Made by a program: the position numbers and the translations under genes. Positions 6,802-13,832 of a stretch of 14,549 nucleotides of DNA are shown in pieces (positions within the stretch are counted from its first letter, which is position 1; every line of letters begins with the position of its first letter). This DNA comes from ANME-2 cluster archaeon (GTDB lineage: Archaea; Halobacteriota; Methanosarcinia; Methanosarcinales; Methanocomedenaceae), in assembly GCA_022353185.1 (NCBI GenBank), contig JAKRWB010000269.1, positions 1 through 14,549 on the forward strand. Reading direction: 5' to 3'. A model generated the notes under the pieces. It made no database searches. It was not told the DNA's origin and was given only the letters and a program-made list of their open reading frames with translations.

Positions 6802-7140
6802 CTATCCGCCACCTTGCAGATTGGAATCGTTCAGTTTTGCTTCATTTGCATCGTCCTGGGATTTCTCCAGCACTTCCTCGATCTCTTCTTCAGAGAACAG
6901 ACGCTCACCCATTTCTGCCTTCTCTTCCAGTTCACTAAGCAAGGTAAGAGATTCGAGCTTATACAACAAGTCGTTGGTGTCAATGACTGCCCAGGCACCT
7001 TCTGAGTCACATATGATCTCAGTCACATGACCGGTAGTGCCTGTCCTGCCATATTTTACAGGGCTGCCTACCTCAAGGGGTTGGTCGTGAGCATCCACAA
7101 CAGGATGCGATCCAGATTCACATTCAATTATTTTGGGCAT
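6802..7140 (-). CDS. DUF2098 family small protein, function unknown
   Basis: 112 residues. The core VGSPVKYGRTGTTGHVTEI (24-42) followed by GAWAVIDTNDLLYKLESLTLL is the DUF2098 signature: a small beta-barrel-like domain with a GTTG turn and a conserved LLY. The tail (about 70-112) is acidic and probably helical (LEEKAEMGERLFSEEEIEEVLEK). The ATG at 7140 has AAGGT six bases upstream. It lies 54 bases after ppdK and directly before the DUF2117 gene, a pairing that suggests a joint function in methanogen-type physiology. Its stop is TAG; see the separate finding about reading through it. Confidence 0.75.
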   Translation of the reverse strand: MPKIIECESGSHPVVDAHDQPLEVGSPVKYGRTGTTGHVTEIICDSEGAWAVIDTNDLLYKLESLTLLSELEEKAEMGERLFSEEEIEEVLEKSQDDANEAKLNDSNLQGGG

Positions 7141-7148
7141 AGTATACC

Positions 7149-7164
7149 TTCAGTATAGGATTTG
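7149..7164. repeat. Right-hand-inverted 16-mer, copy downstream of ppdK
   Basis: TTCAGTATAGGATTTG on the plus strand matches, in inverted orientation, the copy at 9858-9873. It lies in the ppdK-DUF2098 gap, just upstream of the DUF2098 ribosome binding site. TATAC (7143-7147) and GTATA (7153-7157) additionally form a small palindrome here. Confidence 0.6.
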
Positions 7165-7194
7165 CCTTCAAAGGCATTAATATTTTTGTTAATG

Positions 7195-9846
7195 CTATTT
7201 ATCACTTTTCAACACAGCATGGGCCGCAGCCAGCCTGGCAATTGGTACCCTGAATGGTGAACAACTCACATAATCCAGCCCGATATTATGGAAGAATATC
7301 ACACTGCTGGGATCACCGCCGTGTTCGCCGCAGATACCGACCTTCAGGTCCGGCCTGGTTGACCGCCCTTTCTCCACGCCGATCTGGATAAGCTGCCCCA
7401 CACCTTTCTGGTCGATTGCCACAAAGGGGTCAATCTCAAGTATGCCATGTTCCACATAATAGGGCAAAAATTTGCTTGCATCGTCACGGCTTAAGCCAAA
7501 AGTGGTCTGGGTTAGGTCATTGGTACCGAAACTGAAGAATTCGGCTTCACTTGCGATCTCATCAGCAGTAATGGCGGCCCGAGGCAGTTCTATCATGGTA
7601 CCGATAAGGTATTCCAGTTTCACTCCCTGCTCGTCCATGACCTGCTTTGCTACTGTTTCAGCACTCTCTTTGGTTATCTTTAACTCATTGATGTGCCCAA
7701 TCAGGGGTATCATCACTTCAGGAACTATTTCATATCCTTCCTTTGCCAGTTCGCAGGCTGCCTCAAATATGGCCCTTACCTGCATCTCATATATCTCTGG
7801 ATAAGTGATGCCGAGCCTGCAGCCACGATGTCCCAGCATGGGGTTGAACTCATGGAGGGATTCGACACGTTTCATCAACTTCTGTACTTCATGGAGTTTA
7901 TCAGTATCCCCGGATGTTTTCAATTGCATGTACTTTTCCAGCAGTTCATCATGGTTTGGCAAGAATTCATGCAGAGGCGGGTCCAGCAGCCTGATGGTTA
8001 CCGGATATCCTTTCATTACCTCGAAAATGCCTTTGAAATCGCCACGCTGCATGGGCAGTAATTTATCCAGGGCTGCCCGTCTCTCCACTTCGGTTTCAGC
8101 CAGAATCATTTCCTGTACGATGGGGATTCGCTCATCTCCAAAGAACATGTGTTCGGTACGGCACAGACCGATCCCTTCGGCACCAAAATCCCGGGCCGTC
8201 CGGGAGTCTTTAGGTGTATCTGCATTGGTCCTTACACCAAGGGTTCTCACTTCATCTGCCCATTCCAGTATAGTCACCATATCACTGCTGATTTCAGGGG
8301 TTATGAGCTTCACCTGTCCTATAATAACCTCGCCGGTAGAACCGTTTAAGGTGATATAATCGCCTTCATTAATGGTATGGCCGTTCACGCTGAACAGTCC
8401 TCTTTCCTCATCAATACGGATAGCACCGCATCCTGCCACGCAACATTTGCCCATACCACGGGCCACTACTGCTGCATGAGACGTCATCCCGCCCCGTACA
8501 GTCAGGATGCCCTGGGAAACATGCATCCCGCCAATATCCTCTGGTGAGGTCTCGTTGCGCACAAGAATCACTTTCTCGCCTGCCTGGGCCATTTCCTCGG
8601 CATGTTCGGCAGTAAATACCACTTTACCCAAAGCAGCACCCGGTGAGGCAGGCAGTCCTTTGGCCACGGATTTCACTTTTTCATTCGGATCTATCATGGG
8701 GTGCAGGAGCTGGTCCAACTGCTCAGGTTCCACCTTGAGCAATGCCTCTTTTTTGGTAATCAATCCCTCATTGAACATATCTGTGGCAATCTTTACCGCT
8801 GCCGCTGCAGTACGCTTTCCTGTCCTGGTCTGCAGAATGTAGAGTTTGCCCTGCTGGATAGTGAATTCGATATCTTCCATTTCCTTAAAGTGATGTTCAA
8901 GCCGTTCCTTGATATCATCCAGTTGATCATATACTTCGGGCATTTCCTGTTTCAGGGTCTCTATGGGAAGGGGAGTCCTGATACCTGCCACCACATCCTC
9001 ACCCTGGGCGTTCATGAGGTACTCGCCATAGAACTTTCTCTCACCAGTGGAAGGGTTGCGAGTGAATGCTACACCGGTACCTGAATTTTCGCCCATGTTA
9101 CCGTAGACCATACACTGCACATTCACGGCAGTGCCCCAATCGTCGGGGATATTGTTTATTTTCCGGTAAGTAATGGCCCGTTTTGTATTCCATGAATCGA
9201 AAACAGCATTGATGGACTTCCATAACTGGTCCATTGGGTCCTCGGGGAAGTCCTCACCCGTCTTTGATCTGACCAGTGCCTTATATTTTGCCACTACATC
9301 TTTGAGGGCTTCAGTATCCAGTTCGGTGTCATTGGTTAGATTCAGTTCAGCTTTCTTGGCGGTCAAAACACTCTCGAATTCCTTATGTTCGATACCCAGC
9401 ACCACATCCCCGAACATGTTGATGAAACGCCTGTAACAATCATAGGCGAACCTCTCATCCGCTTCCTGTGCAAGACCGACCACGGTCTTGTCGTTAAGTC
9501 CCAGGTTAAGCACGGTATCCATCATGCCGGGCATGGATATTCGGGCACCTGACCTGACAGATAATAATAAAGGATTAACCTGGTCGCCGAATTTAATGCC
9601 AGTTTCCTTTTCCAGCTTTGAAAGTTGTTCAGCTACCTGTTCTTCTACCCCATCCGGATAATGCTGCTGATGATTGTAATATGCTGTGCATACCTCAGTA
9701 GTTAAGGTAAACCCTTGAGGGACCGGTATTCCCTGATTTGCCATTTCAGCCAGATGGGAACCTTTACCGCCAAGCAGATTTCTCATTCCAGCATTACCTT
9801 CAGTTCTGTTTCCACCGAAAAAATATGCGTATTTATGGTCTGACAC
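7195..9846 (-). CDS. ppdK: Pyruvate, phosphate dikinase
   Basis: 883 residues, normal length. Interconverts pyruvate, ATP and phosphate with phosphoenolpyruvate, AMP and pyrophosphate; in such archaea it likely supplies PEP for gluconeogenesis or works reversibly in glycolysis. The N-terminal ATP-grasp region includes GGKGSHLAEM (26-35), SVRSGARISMPGMMDTVLNLG (96-116) and GDVVLGIEHKEF. The central phosphohistidine domain has GGMTSHAAVVARGMGKCCV with catalytic His457. The C-terminal PEP/pyruvate barrel shows LCRTEHMFF, FNPMLGHRGCRLGI, MIELPRAA, SFGTNDLTQTTFGLSRDD (772-789) and GICGEHGGDP with catalytic Cys839. The start is GTG at 9846, with GGAGG seven bases upstream. Stop is TAG. First gene of a run with DUF2098 and DUF2117. 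Confidence 0.97.
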   Translation of the reverse strand: MSDHKYAYFFGGNRTEGNAGMRNLLGGKGSHLAEMANQGIPVPQGFTLTTEVCTAYYNHQQHYPDGVEEQVAEQLSKLEKETGIKFGDQVNPLLLSVRSGARISMPGMMDTVLNLGLNDKTVVGLAQEADERFAYDCYRRFINMFGDVVLGIEHKEFESVLTAKKAELNLTNDTELDTEALKDVVAKYKALVRSKTGEDFPEDPMDQLWKSINAVFDSWNTKRAITYRKINNIPDDWGTAVNVQCMVYGNMGENSGTGVAFTRNPSTGERKFYGEYLMNAQGEDVVAGIRTPLPIETLKQEMPEVYDQLDDIKERLEHHFKEMEDIEFTIQQGKLYILQTRTGKRTAAAAVKIATDMFNEGLITKKEALLKVEPEQLDQLLHPMIDPNEKVKSVAKGLPASPGAALGKVVFTAEHAEEMAQAGEKVILVRNETSPEDIGGMHVSQGILTVRGGMTSHAAVVARGMGKCCVAGCGAIRIDEERGLFSVNGHTINEGDYITLNGSTGEVIIGQVKLITPEISSDMVTILEWADEVRTLGVRTNADTPKDSRTARDFGAEGIGLCRTEHMFFGDERIPIVQEMILAETEVERRAALDKLLPMQRGDFKGIFEVMKGYPVTIRLLDPPLHEFLPNHDELLEKYMQLKTSGDTDKLHEVQKLMKRVESLHEFNPMLGHRGCRLGITYPEIYEMQVRAIFEAACELAKEGYEIVPEVMIPLIGHINELKITKESAETVAKQVMDEQGVKLEYLIGTMIELPRAAITADEIASEAEFFSFGTNDLTQTTFGLSRDDASKFLPYYVEHGILEIDPFVAIDQKGVGQLIQIGVEKGRSTRPDLKVGICGEHGGDPSSVIFFHNIGLDYVSCSPFRVPIARLAAAHAVLKSDK

Positions 9847-9857
9847 GTACCGTCCTC

Positions 9858-9873
9858 CAAATCCTATACTGAA
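9858..9873. repeat. 16-mer inverted repeat copy in the ppdK leader
   Basis: CAAATCCTATACTGAA on the plus strand is the exact reverse complement of 7149-7164. On the coding (minus) strand it sits directly before the GGAGG of ppdK, at the expected transcription start, so any protein bound here would affect ppdK. Confidence 0.6.
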
Positions 9874-9875
9874 TA

Positions 9876-9888
9876 ATTATTTTTAAAG
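9876..9888 (-). promoter_or_regulatory. TATA-like box of ppdK
   Basis: The minus strand reads TTTAAAAATAATT, about 30-40 bases before the GTG start. Transcription would begin near 9855, giving a very short leader consisting largely of the GGAGG site. Confidence 0.4.
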
Positions 9889-10069
9889 CCGACAATCTGA
9901 CTCAAAATTCAATTAAATGCTTAATAATATTACGGTATGATTTTAAGTTACTTTAAATATTTCCATAAAGTACGGATACTGGACAGAAATCAGTTTAAAT
10001 ATCATATAAGTAGACTTTTATAAAATATTTTTCAAAAGCAGTCATGTAAATGAACAAAGAGAAGTTTGA

Positions 10070-10186
10070 TTGGCAATAGGATTTGTCCTTATTAATGTTT
10101 CTCCCGGCAGAGAGCGTGAGGTTTTTGATATTCTGGTGAAAGAAAACAACGGCAATGTTGTAAAATCTAGTTATGTAGTAAAATAG
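10070..10186 (+). pseudogene. Truncated Lrp/AsnC-type effector-domain ORF
   Basis: From a TTG at 10070 the frame reads LAIGFVLINVSPGREREVFD and then ILVKENNGNVVKSSYVVK before TAG. The first 22 residues match the opening strand and helix of the RAM/Lrp-AsnC ligand-binding domain, which in stand-alone archaeal versions is roughly 75-80 residues. Here the sequence departs after the first helix and stops at 38 residues, so half of the fold is missing. A TATA-like CTTTTATAAAAT lies about 45 bases upstream (near 10014-10025), showing it once had, or still has, a promoter. A tiny functional protein is possible but less likely than a decayed gene. Confidence 0.45.
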
Positions 10187-10267
10187 TGATACATTTATAA
10201 TAAATATATATTTATTGCAATAGTGGAAAAAATTTTGAGATTAATCGGGAGAAATGTGATAAATTCA

Positions 10268-10335
10268 GACATGATTAACTGGATTGCCAGGATACGGGGC
10301 AACATTCCAATCCTGTTTATCCTGTAAATCATGTC
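10268..10335. repeat. 68-nt palindromic interspersed element
   Basis: GACATGATTAACTGGAT (10268-10284) and ATCCTGTAAATCATGTC (10319-10335) are inverted arms matching at 15 of 17 positions. The interior carries further degenerate CAGGAT/ATCCTG units (10289-10294, 10312-10316 region). Elements built from GACATGATT ends and repeated CAGGAT units are familiar non-coding repeats scattered through Methanosarcinales-type and some bacterial genomes; this recognition is from memory. It has no coding capacity and would form a long hairpin. Confidence 0.6.
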
Positions 10336-10498
10336 AAAAAATCAAACCGTGAATAGTACTTGATTGTGCATGATGTTGCCGATATATATTTAGATTTTCT
10401 CTGGAAATAACATTTTCATGGTTATCGTGGGTCATGAATACTTATGGCTCATAACTGAGTTTTGATATTGTGTCTAATTTACATTAATTTTTACACAC

Positions 10499-10558
10499 TT
10501 TGACGAGCGGTTTGATGATGAGGCCGTAAGGCCTCTTTTTTTTTCTCTGCTTGTCAAA
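10499..10558 (+). ncRNA. Candidate structured RNA / terminator with two stacked stems and nine Ts
   Basis: Outer arms TTTGACGAGC (10499-10508) and GCTTGTCAAA (10549-10558) pair at all 10 positions if one G-U is allowed. Within them is a perfect hairpin, GAGGCC (10520-10525), GTAA loop of the GNRA type, GGCCTC (10530-10535), followed at once by nine Ts (10536-10544). The inner hairpin plus T-run would act as a terminator on the plus strand, yet no intact gene precedes it, which suggests the end of a small RNA. A TATA-like TATATATTTA near 10382-10391 could be its promoter. Not matched to a known RNA family. Confidence 0.4.
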
Positions 10559-10682
10559 TGAAATTGTTCACGATATATTGACCCTTTCCAAATAAGGACT
10601 TGATATTAACAATAAAATGTTAAAATAAACTATAATAAACAATTTAAATCAAGAGAAAACCTGAAAAATCAAATGAAATTGT
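10554..10682 (+). repeat. 14-nt direct repeat TCAAATGAAATTGT, two copies
   Basis: Exact copies at 10554-10567 and 10669-10682, 115 bases apart, both followed by a CGATAT-like stretch. The first overlaps the right arm of the stem-loop structure. The 330 bases from 10559 to the membrane-protein gene otherwise contain no gene. A small local duplication is the simplest reading. Confidence 0.4.
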
Positions 10683-10722
10683 CGATATCATTATATGTTC
10701 TAATTCTATAAGGATAATAATA

Positions 10723-10771
10723 CCTCAAGTTTTATCCAATACACATTGAGGGGAAAAACATGAAAAATTAA
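10723..10771 (+). promoter_or_regulatory. Leader-like hairpin with a strong ribosome site and a 3-codon ORF
   Basis: CCTCAA (10723-10728) pairs with TTGAGG (10746-10751) around a 17-base loop. The second arm runs into GAGGGG, a good Shine-Dalgarno sequence, followed seven bases on by ATG AAA AAT TAA (10760-10771). Either the start of a gene deleted downstream or a regulated leader of the polysaccharide genes; the former seems likelier in this degraded region. Confidence 0.25.
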
Positions 10772-10777
10772 AATAAA

Positions 10778-10788
10778 TATATAAATAT
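10778..10788 (+). promoter_or_regulatory. TATA-like box upstream of the flippase-like gene
   Basis: TATATAAATAT fits the archaeal TATA consensus; transcription would start about 25 bases on, leaving a leader of some 70-80 bases. The surrounding DNA is so A/T-rich that the match may be accidental. Confidence 0.3.
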
Positions 10789-10883
10789 GGCGACAATAAT
10801 ACAATTTTTTTTTCTGAGCACAATAATAGACATTTAGAAATTTTGAGTTTAAAAATTTTAAATATCATTGCGCGGGGTACATT

Positions 10884-11882
10884 ATGGAATGGAGTAAATA
10901 CAAAAAGAGAATTTCCTGGTTATTAAAATTATTTATATCCATAGCAATTCTATTTTATATATTTAGAATAATTCCTGTCAATGAGGTTCTTAATTCGATT
11001 GCCTCTGCGAATTTTATATATATACTAATTGCTTTACCGTTAGTGCCTTTTATAGTATTCTTAAATGCTTCTAAAATGAAAATTTTAATTGACAAACAGA
11101 GAATGTCTTTATCCGTCCGTCATATCTTTGATATAACATTTATTACACATTTTTATAGCCTTTTTTTACCAGGAGATTTAACAAGTGGAGTTATCCGTTG
11201 GTATAAGTTATCACGACCTGACAAGAAGCCTGCAGAAGCATTAGCTTCTGTGGTATTTAACCGGATAATTGATACAATAATCATAGTAGTTATAGGGATT
11301 TTGTTCTGGGCTCTTGATAAACCTCCAAATTCAAATTATTCAATTGGCTTTACTTTATTTGCGATTCTAATCGGACTTATTGGAATTCATCTTTCGGTTT
11401 TTAATAGGAAAATCTCGCTTTTTCTCATGAAACATCTCAATAGCATTTTTCGTGTCCCTGAAACAATAAAGAAAAAGATTAATAAAGTATTAATTTCAGC
11501 AATACAGTTCAATAATCTCCCTAGGATTTCAATATTTAATATTCTGGGGCTTTCCCTATCCTCCCATCTTGCGGGTATATTATTGTTCTATTTATTTGCA
11601 TTATCACTTGGAATTCAACTTTCTTTTATCAATATTGGTTGGATACGATCTTCAGTCATTATTATTACACTACTTCCAATTTCTTTTTCTGGACTGGGAT
11701 TACGGGATAGTACCTTGATTTTCATGTTAGGGCTTTACAGCATTTCGCCAATAAATGCTGTTGCCTTGTCTTTCCTTTTATTCGCGAATGATCTTGCAAA
11801 GGGAGGAATAGGAGGATTAATTGAAGCACGAGATCAGTTTTTCAGCTATAATGTACCAGAAATAAATGAGGAAATGGGTTAA
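10884..11882 (+). CDS. Flippase-like integral membrane protein, lysylphosphatidylglycerol synthase TM-region (UPF0104) family
   Basis: 332 residues, about seven or eight membrane helices (roughly 11-29, 43-61, 82-95, 128-144, 153-171, 217-240, 253-270, 276-300). Two family motifs are clear: FLPGDLTSGVIRWYKL with Arg105, then AEALASVVFNRIID with Arg127 and Asp130; and LPISFSGLGLRD at 264-275. Archaeal members of this family sit among glycan genes (the C-terminal half of AglD is one) and are thought to act on lipid-linked or membrane sugars. Here no catalytic domain is fused, so transport or acceptor handling is inferred. ATG at 10884 has GGGGT about six bases upstream. Its TAA overlaps the next ATG (TAATG), so the two were translationally coupled in a polysaccharide operon. 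Low G/C content compared with ppdK suggests acquired DNA. Confidence 0.82.
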   Translation: MEWSKYKKRISWLLKLFISIAILFYIFRIIPVNEVLNSIASANFIYILIALPLVPFIVFLNASKMKILIDKQRMSLSVRHIFDITFITHFYSLFLPGDLTSGVIRWYKLSRPDKKPAEALASVVFNRIIDTIIIVVIGILFWALDKPPNSNYSIGFTLFAILIGLIGIHLSVFNRKISLFLMKHLNSIFRVPETIKKKINKVLISAIQFNNLPRISIFNILGLSLSSHLAGILLFYLFALSLGIQLSFINIGWIRSSVIIITLLPISFSGLGLRDSTLIFMLGLYSISPINAVALSFLLFANDLAKGGIGGLIEARDQFFSYNVPEINEEMG

Positions 11883-12085
11883 TGAAAAAAAAGATATTAA
11901 TTCTAAATGATAGAATTGTTTTGAAGGATACTATGATCAATCTTGGTGATCGTGCTTTATCAGTTGGATTATATAAGTTGCTTGAAAACTCTGAATATGA
12001 GATAATCTCTGGAGGGTGGAAAAATTTTCCTTATTTCACGATTAGACATTTTAACCACGAAGATTCTTATGCAACTATAGAATAA
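11882..12085 (+). pseudogene. Polysaccharide pyruvyl transferase, N-terminal remnant
   Basis: 67 residues before TAA. KKKILILNDRIVLKDTMINLGDRALSVGLYKLLE is the usual opening of the polysaccharide pyruvyl transferase family (a Rossmann-like first strand, then N-x-GD-x-AL); complete members have over 300 residues. After the TAA (12083-12085) the same frame continues as IFNKWFDEVTSVPLSNVKVAIYQCE, which could be more of the same protein, so a nonsense change may precede the breakpoint. A full enzyme would add pyruvyl ketals to surface glycans. Truncation by the adjoining probable insertion element is the simplest explanation. Confidence 0.6.
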
Positions 12086-12159
12086 ATATTTAATAAGTGG
12101 TTCGATGAAGTTACTTCTGTTCCTCTTAGTAACGTGAAAGTGGCAATCTATCAGTGTGA

Positions 12160-12576
12160 GATATTTTGGGTGTGGTTAGACATAATGCGCTTGAGGAGTT
12201 GAACTATCGGTGGAGTAGAATGCATATTCGAAGGCGTACTGGGAGAAGTAAGACGACTAAAGAAATTACAAAATAGGGGGCTCTTCTTGCTGTTTTATCC
12301 AATCTTGAAAATGAAGATTATGTCAAAACGGTTTTAGGTGAGGTGGATGATTTTGTGAGGGATTTACAAAATGTTACTGATGATGAACTTCAGGAAGCAA
12401 GACAATTGATTAGAAAGTTTCCACAACTTCCTTTAGTTAAGTCTGATGTGAGAAGACCTGAGATCCTGAGGGATTTTGTTGCACTCGTTGAGGATGCGTA
12501 TAAGGACGTGCACGATGCGGATATTAGCATGTGGCTGTCTAACTTTGTTTACATAGATGCTAGAATGACGCCATAG
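12160..12576 (+). pseudogene. Degraded reading frame, probably the C-terminal part of a transposase
   Basis: The frame opens after a TGA (12157-12159) and reads DILGVVRHNALEELNYRWSR, then MHIRRRTGRSKTTKEITK, an in-frame TAG (12274-12276), and on through GALLAVLSNLENEDYVKTVL to a second TAG at 12574-12576. The E-x-x-N-x-RW-SR segment followed by a basic RRRTGRSKTT stretch resembles the region around the last acidic residue of DDE transposases; I cannot name the IS family. The piece after the internal stop, from a GTG at 12343, could be read as a 77-residue protein but lacks a clear ribosome site. A missing N-terminal half and an internal stop indicate a pseudogene. Confidence 0.45.
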
Positions 12577-12618
12577 GGTTACGGACACAAAGGCTCTCAA
12601 GGGTGCTGGTTTTTAGTT

Positions 12619-13806
12619 TTACCAATCATTTTGTCTACGTTTTCTTTTTGTCGCCCAGATTAGCAAAAGTAAGGTTGTAACTGCAAAAACTGTTGGAGCA
12701 CATGGTATATTTACATTAGGAAATAGATTATCAGCAAAGTTCCTTCTTACATATATTTGTTTTTCCTTCGAGATACGCCCACTATCTCCAGAGATAGCTG
12801 TAACTTTAATAATATGCCTGCCTGTGGACAAGGATTCAAGCGTGATGCTATGCATCCCGGGGTGCGGAGAAATCAATTCTTCTATGATAATACCATCAAG
12901 AGTTACGCTTGATGAATCAAATGAATCACTACCGCTTAGATGATAGGTCACATTTATGCTTTTGTTCTCATAAATTGTGCTCTCACCTTCACTACTGTTC
13001 ACCTGAACCGAAATAGTAATAGTGCCATTGTCGTAATCATTAATATTGTTGTTATTGCTGTTATTTTCAGTTGACGTAACCGATTCGACGGGGGCTGCAT
13101 TGATAGGTTCTTCGAACTGGTATAGGTGTTCTATGAACACTGCACTGCGGGTACTGCCCTTGAAAATACTCTTTATGTTAAAGGCAATTATAGTATGGTC
13201 TTTTCCATTTGAAGTTAATGAGTAATTGAACAAATCATTATTTTCCATTTTATGTTCCGTGACCATGATACTATCTTTATACAAACCAAGTGTGGTTGAA
13301 TTAGTCCCGAAATTTTCAATGTTAAGACTATATCCCTGTTTTAAATATAGATGAGTGCCAGGTTCAATTTTTTCGTCCTGGTCAATTATCAAAAATCCTG
13401 TAGTGGGGCAAGAAGGGTCAACATATTGTGTTACCCTCAAAGTAGCGGTTAGATCATCGGTATCCACGTCTAATAATGTTATGGCAAGTACGATGAAATC
13501 TTCTTCATCATATTTCCGGGTAAAATTATAGACCACACCCTTGCTAATGAAGCTGTCCTCGTCAACGGTTTTTCCATCAAGTGTTATCCTTATGATTACT
13601 TTACTCCCGGAAGATGCAGGCTCTATCATTTTAATACTGTATCCCTGATAGAGTTCATACGATTCACCAATACCCAATACCCCCTCACCGGTAAGTATTA
13701 TTGATCTTGTTTCCAGTGCAAGCGACGGAGCTACAAAAAAAGATGACATAAAAAGCAATAGGAAAAGCAGGACGAGAATTATTTCAATACAAGGTTCTTT
13801 TTTCAT
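12619..13806 (-). CDS. Exported, membrane-anchored S-layer-domain protein
   Basis: 395 residues from ATG 13806. A signal peptide covers residues 1-30 (basic MKK, then a hydrophobic core ending VAPSLA). Two related domains follow: GESYELYQGYSIKMIE (47-62) and THLYLKQGYSLNIENF (151-166), each continuing into a strand-rich half (ITLLDVDTDD and FNIKSIFKGS), as in the duplicated S-layer domain of Methanosarcinales proteins. Residues 246-262 are an Asn-rich linker; 262-352 look like an Ig-type beta sandwich; 371-385 is a C-terminal membrane helix followed by KRKRR, so the protein faces outward. Several N-x-S/T sequons suggest glycosylation. The frame extends five codons to a TTG, but GGTG five bases before the ATG favours the start chosen. 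It follows ribL by 26 bases. Too small to be the main S-layer protein; probably an accessory cell-surface protein. Confidence 0.75.
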   Translation of the reverse strand: MKKEPCIEIILVLLFLLLFMSSFFVAPSLALETRSIILTGEGVLGIGESYELYQGYSIKMIEPASSGSKVIIRITLDGKTVDEDSFISKGVVYNFTRKYDEEDFIVLAITLLDVDTDDLTATLRVTQYVDPSCPTTGFLIIDQDEKIEPGTHLYLKQGYSLNIENFGTNSTTLGLYKDSIMVTEHKMENNDLFNYSLTSNGKDHTIIAFNIKSIFKGSTRSAVFIEHLYQFEEPINAAPVESVTSTENNSNNNNINDYDNGTITISVQVNSSEGESTIYENKSINVTYHLSGSDSFDSSSVTLDGIIIEELISPHPGMHSITLESLSTGRHIIKVTAISGDSGRISKEKQIYVRRNFADNLFPNVNIPCAPTVFAVTTLLLLIWATKRKRRQNDW

Positions 13807-13832
13807 GAGGACACCATTCAAATAAGGGAAAA

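Noticed and set aside
10515..10521. Box C-like ATGATGA suggesting a C/D box sRNA
   Set aside because: No box D (CTGA) or C'/D' pair lies at a suitable distance.
10511..10548. Hammerhead-ribozyme-like string TGATGAGGCCGTAAGGCC
   Set aside because: It resembles the hammerhead core and stem II, but the essential C before TGATGA is A and the GAAA after stem II is replaced by a T-run, so no catalytic core can form.
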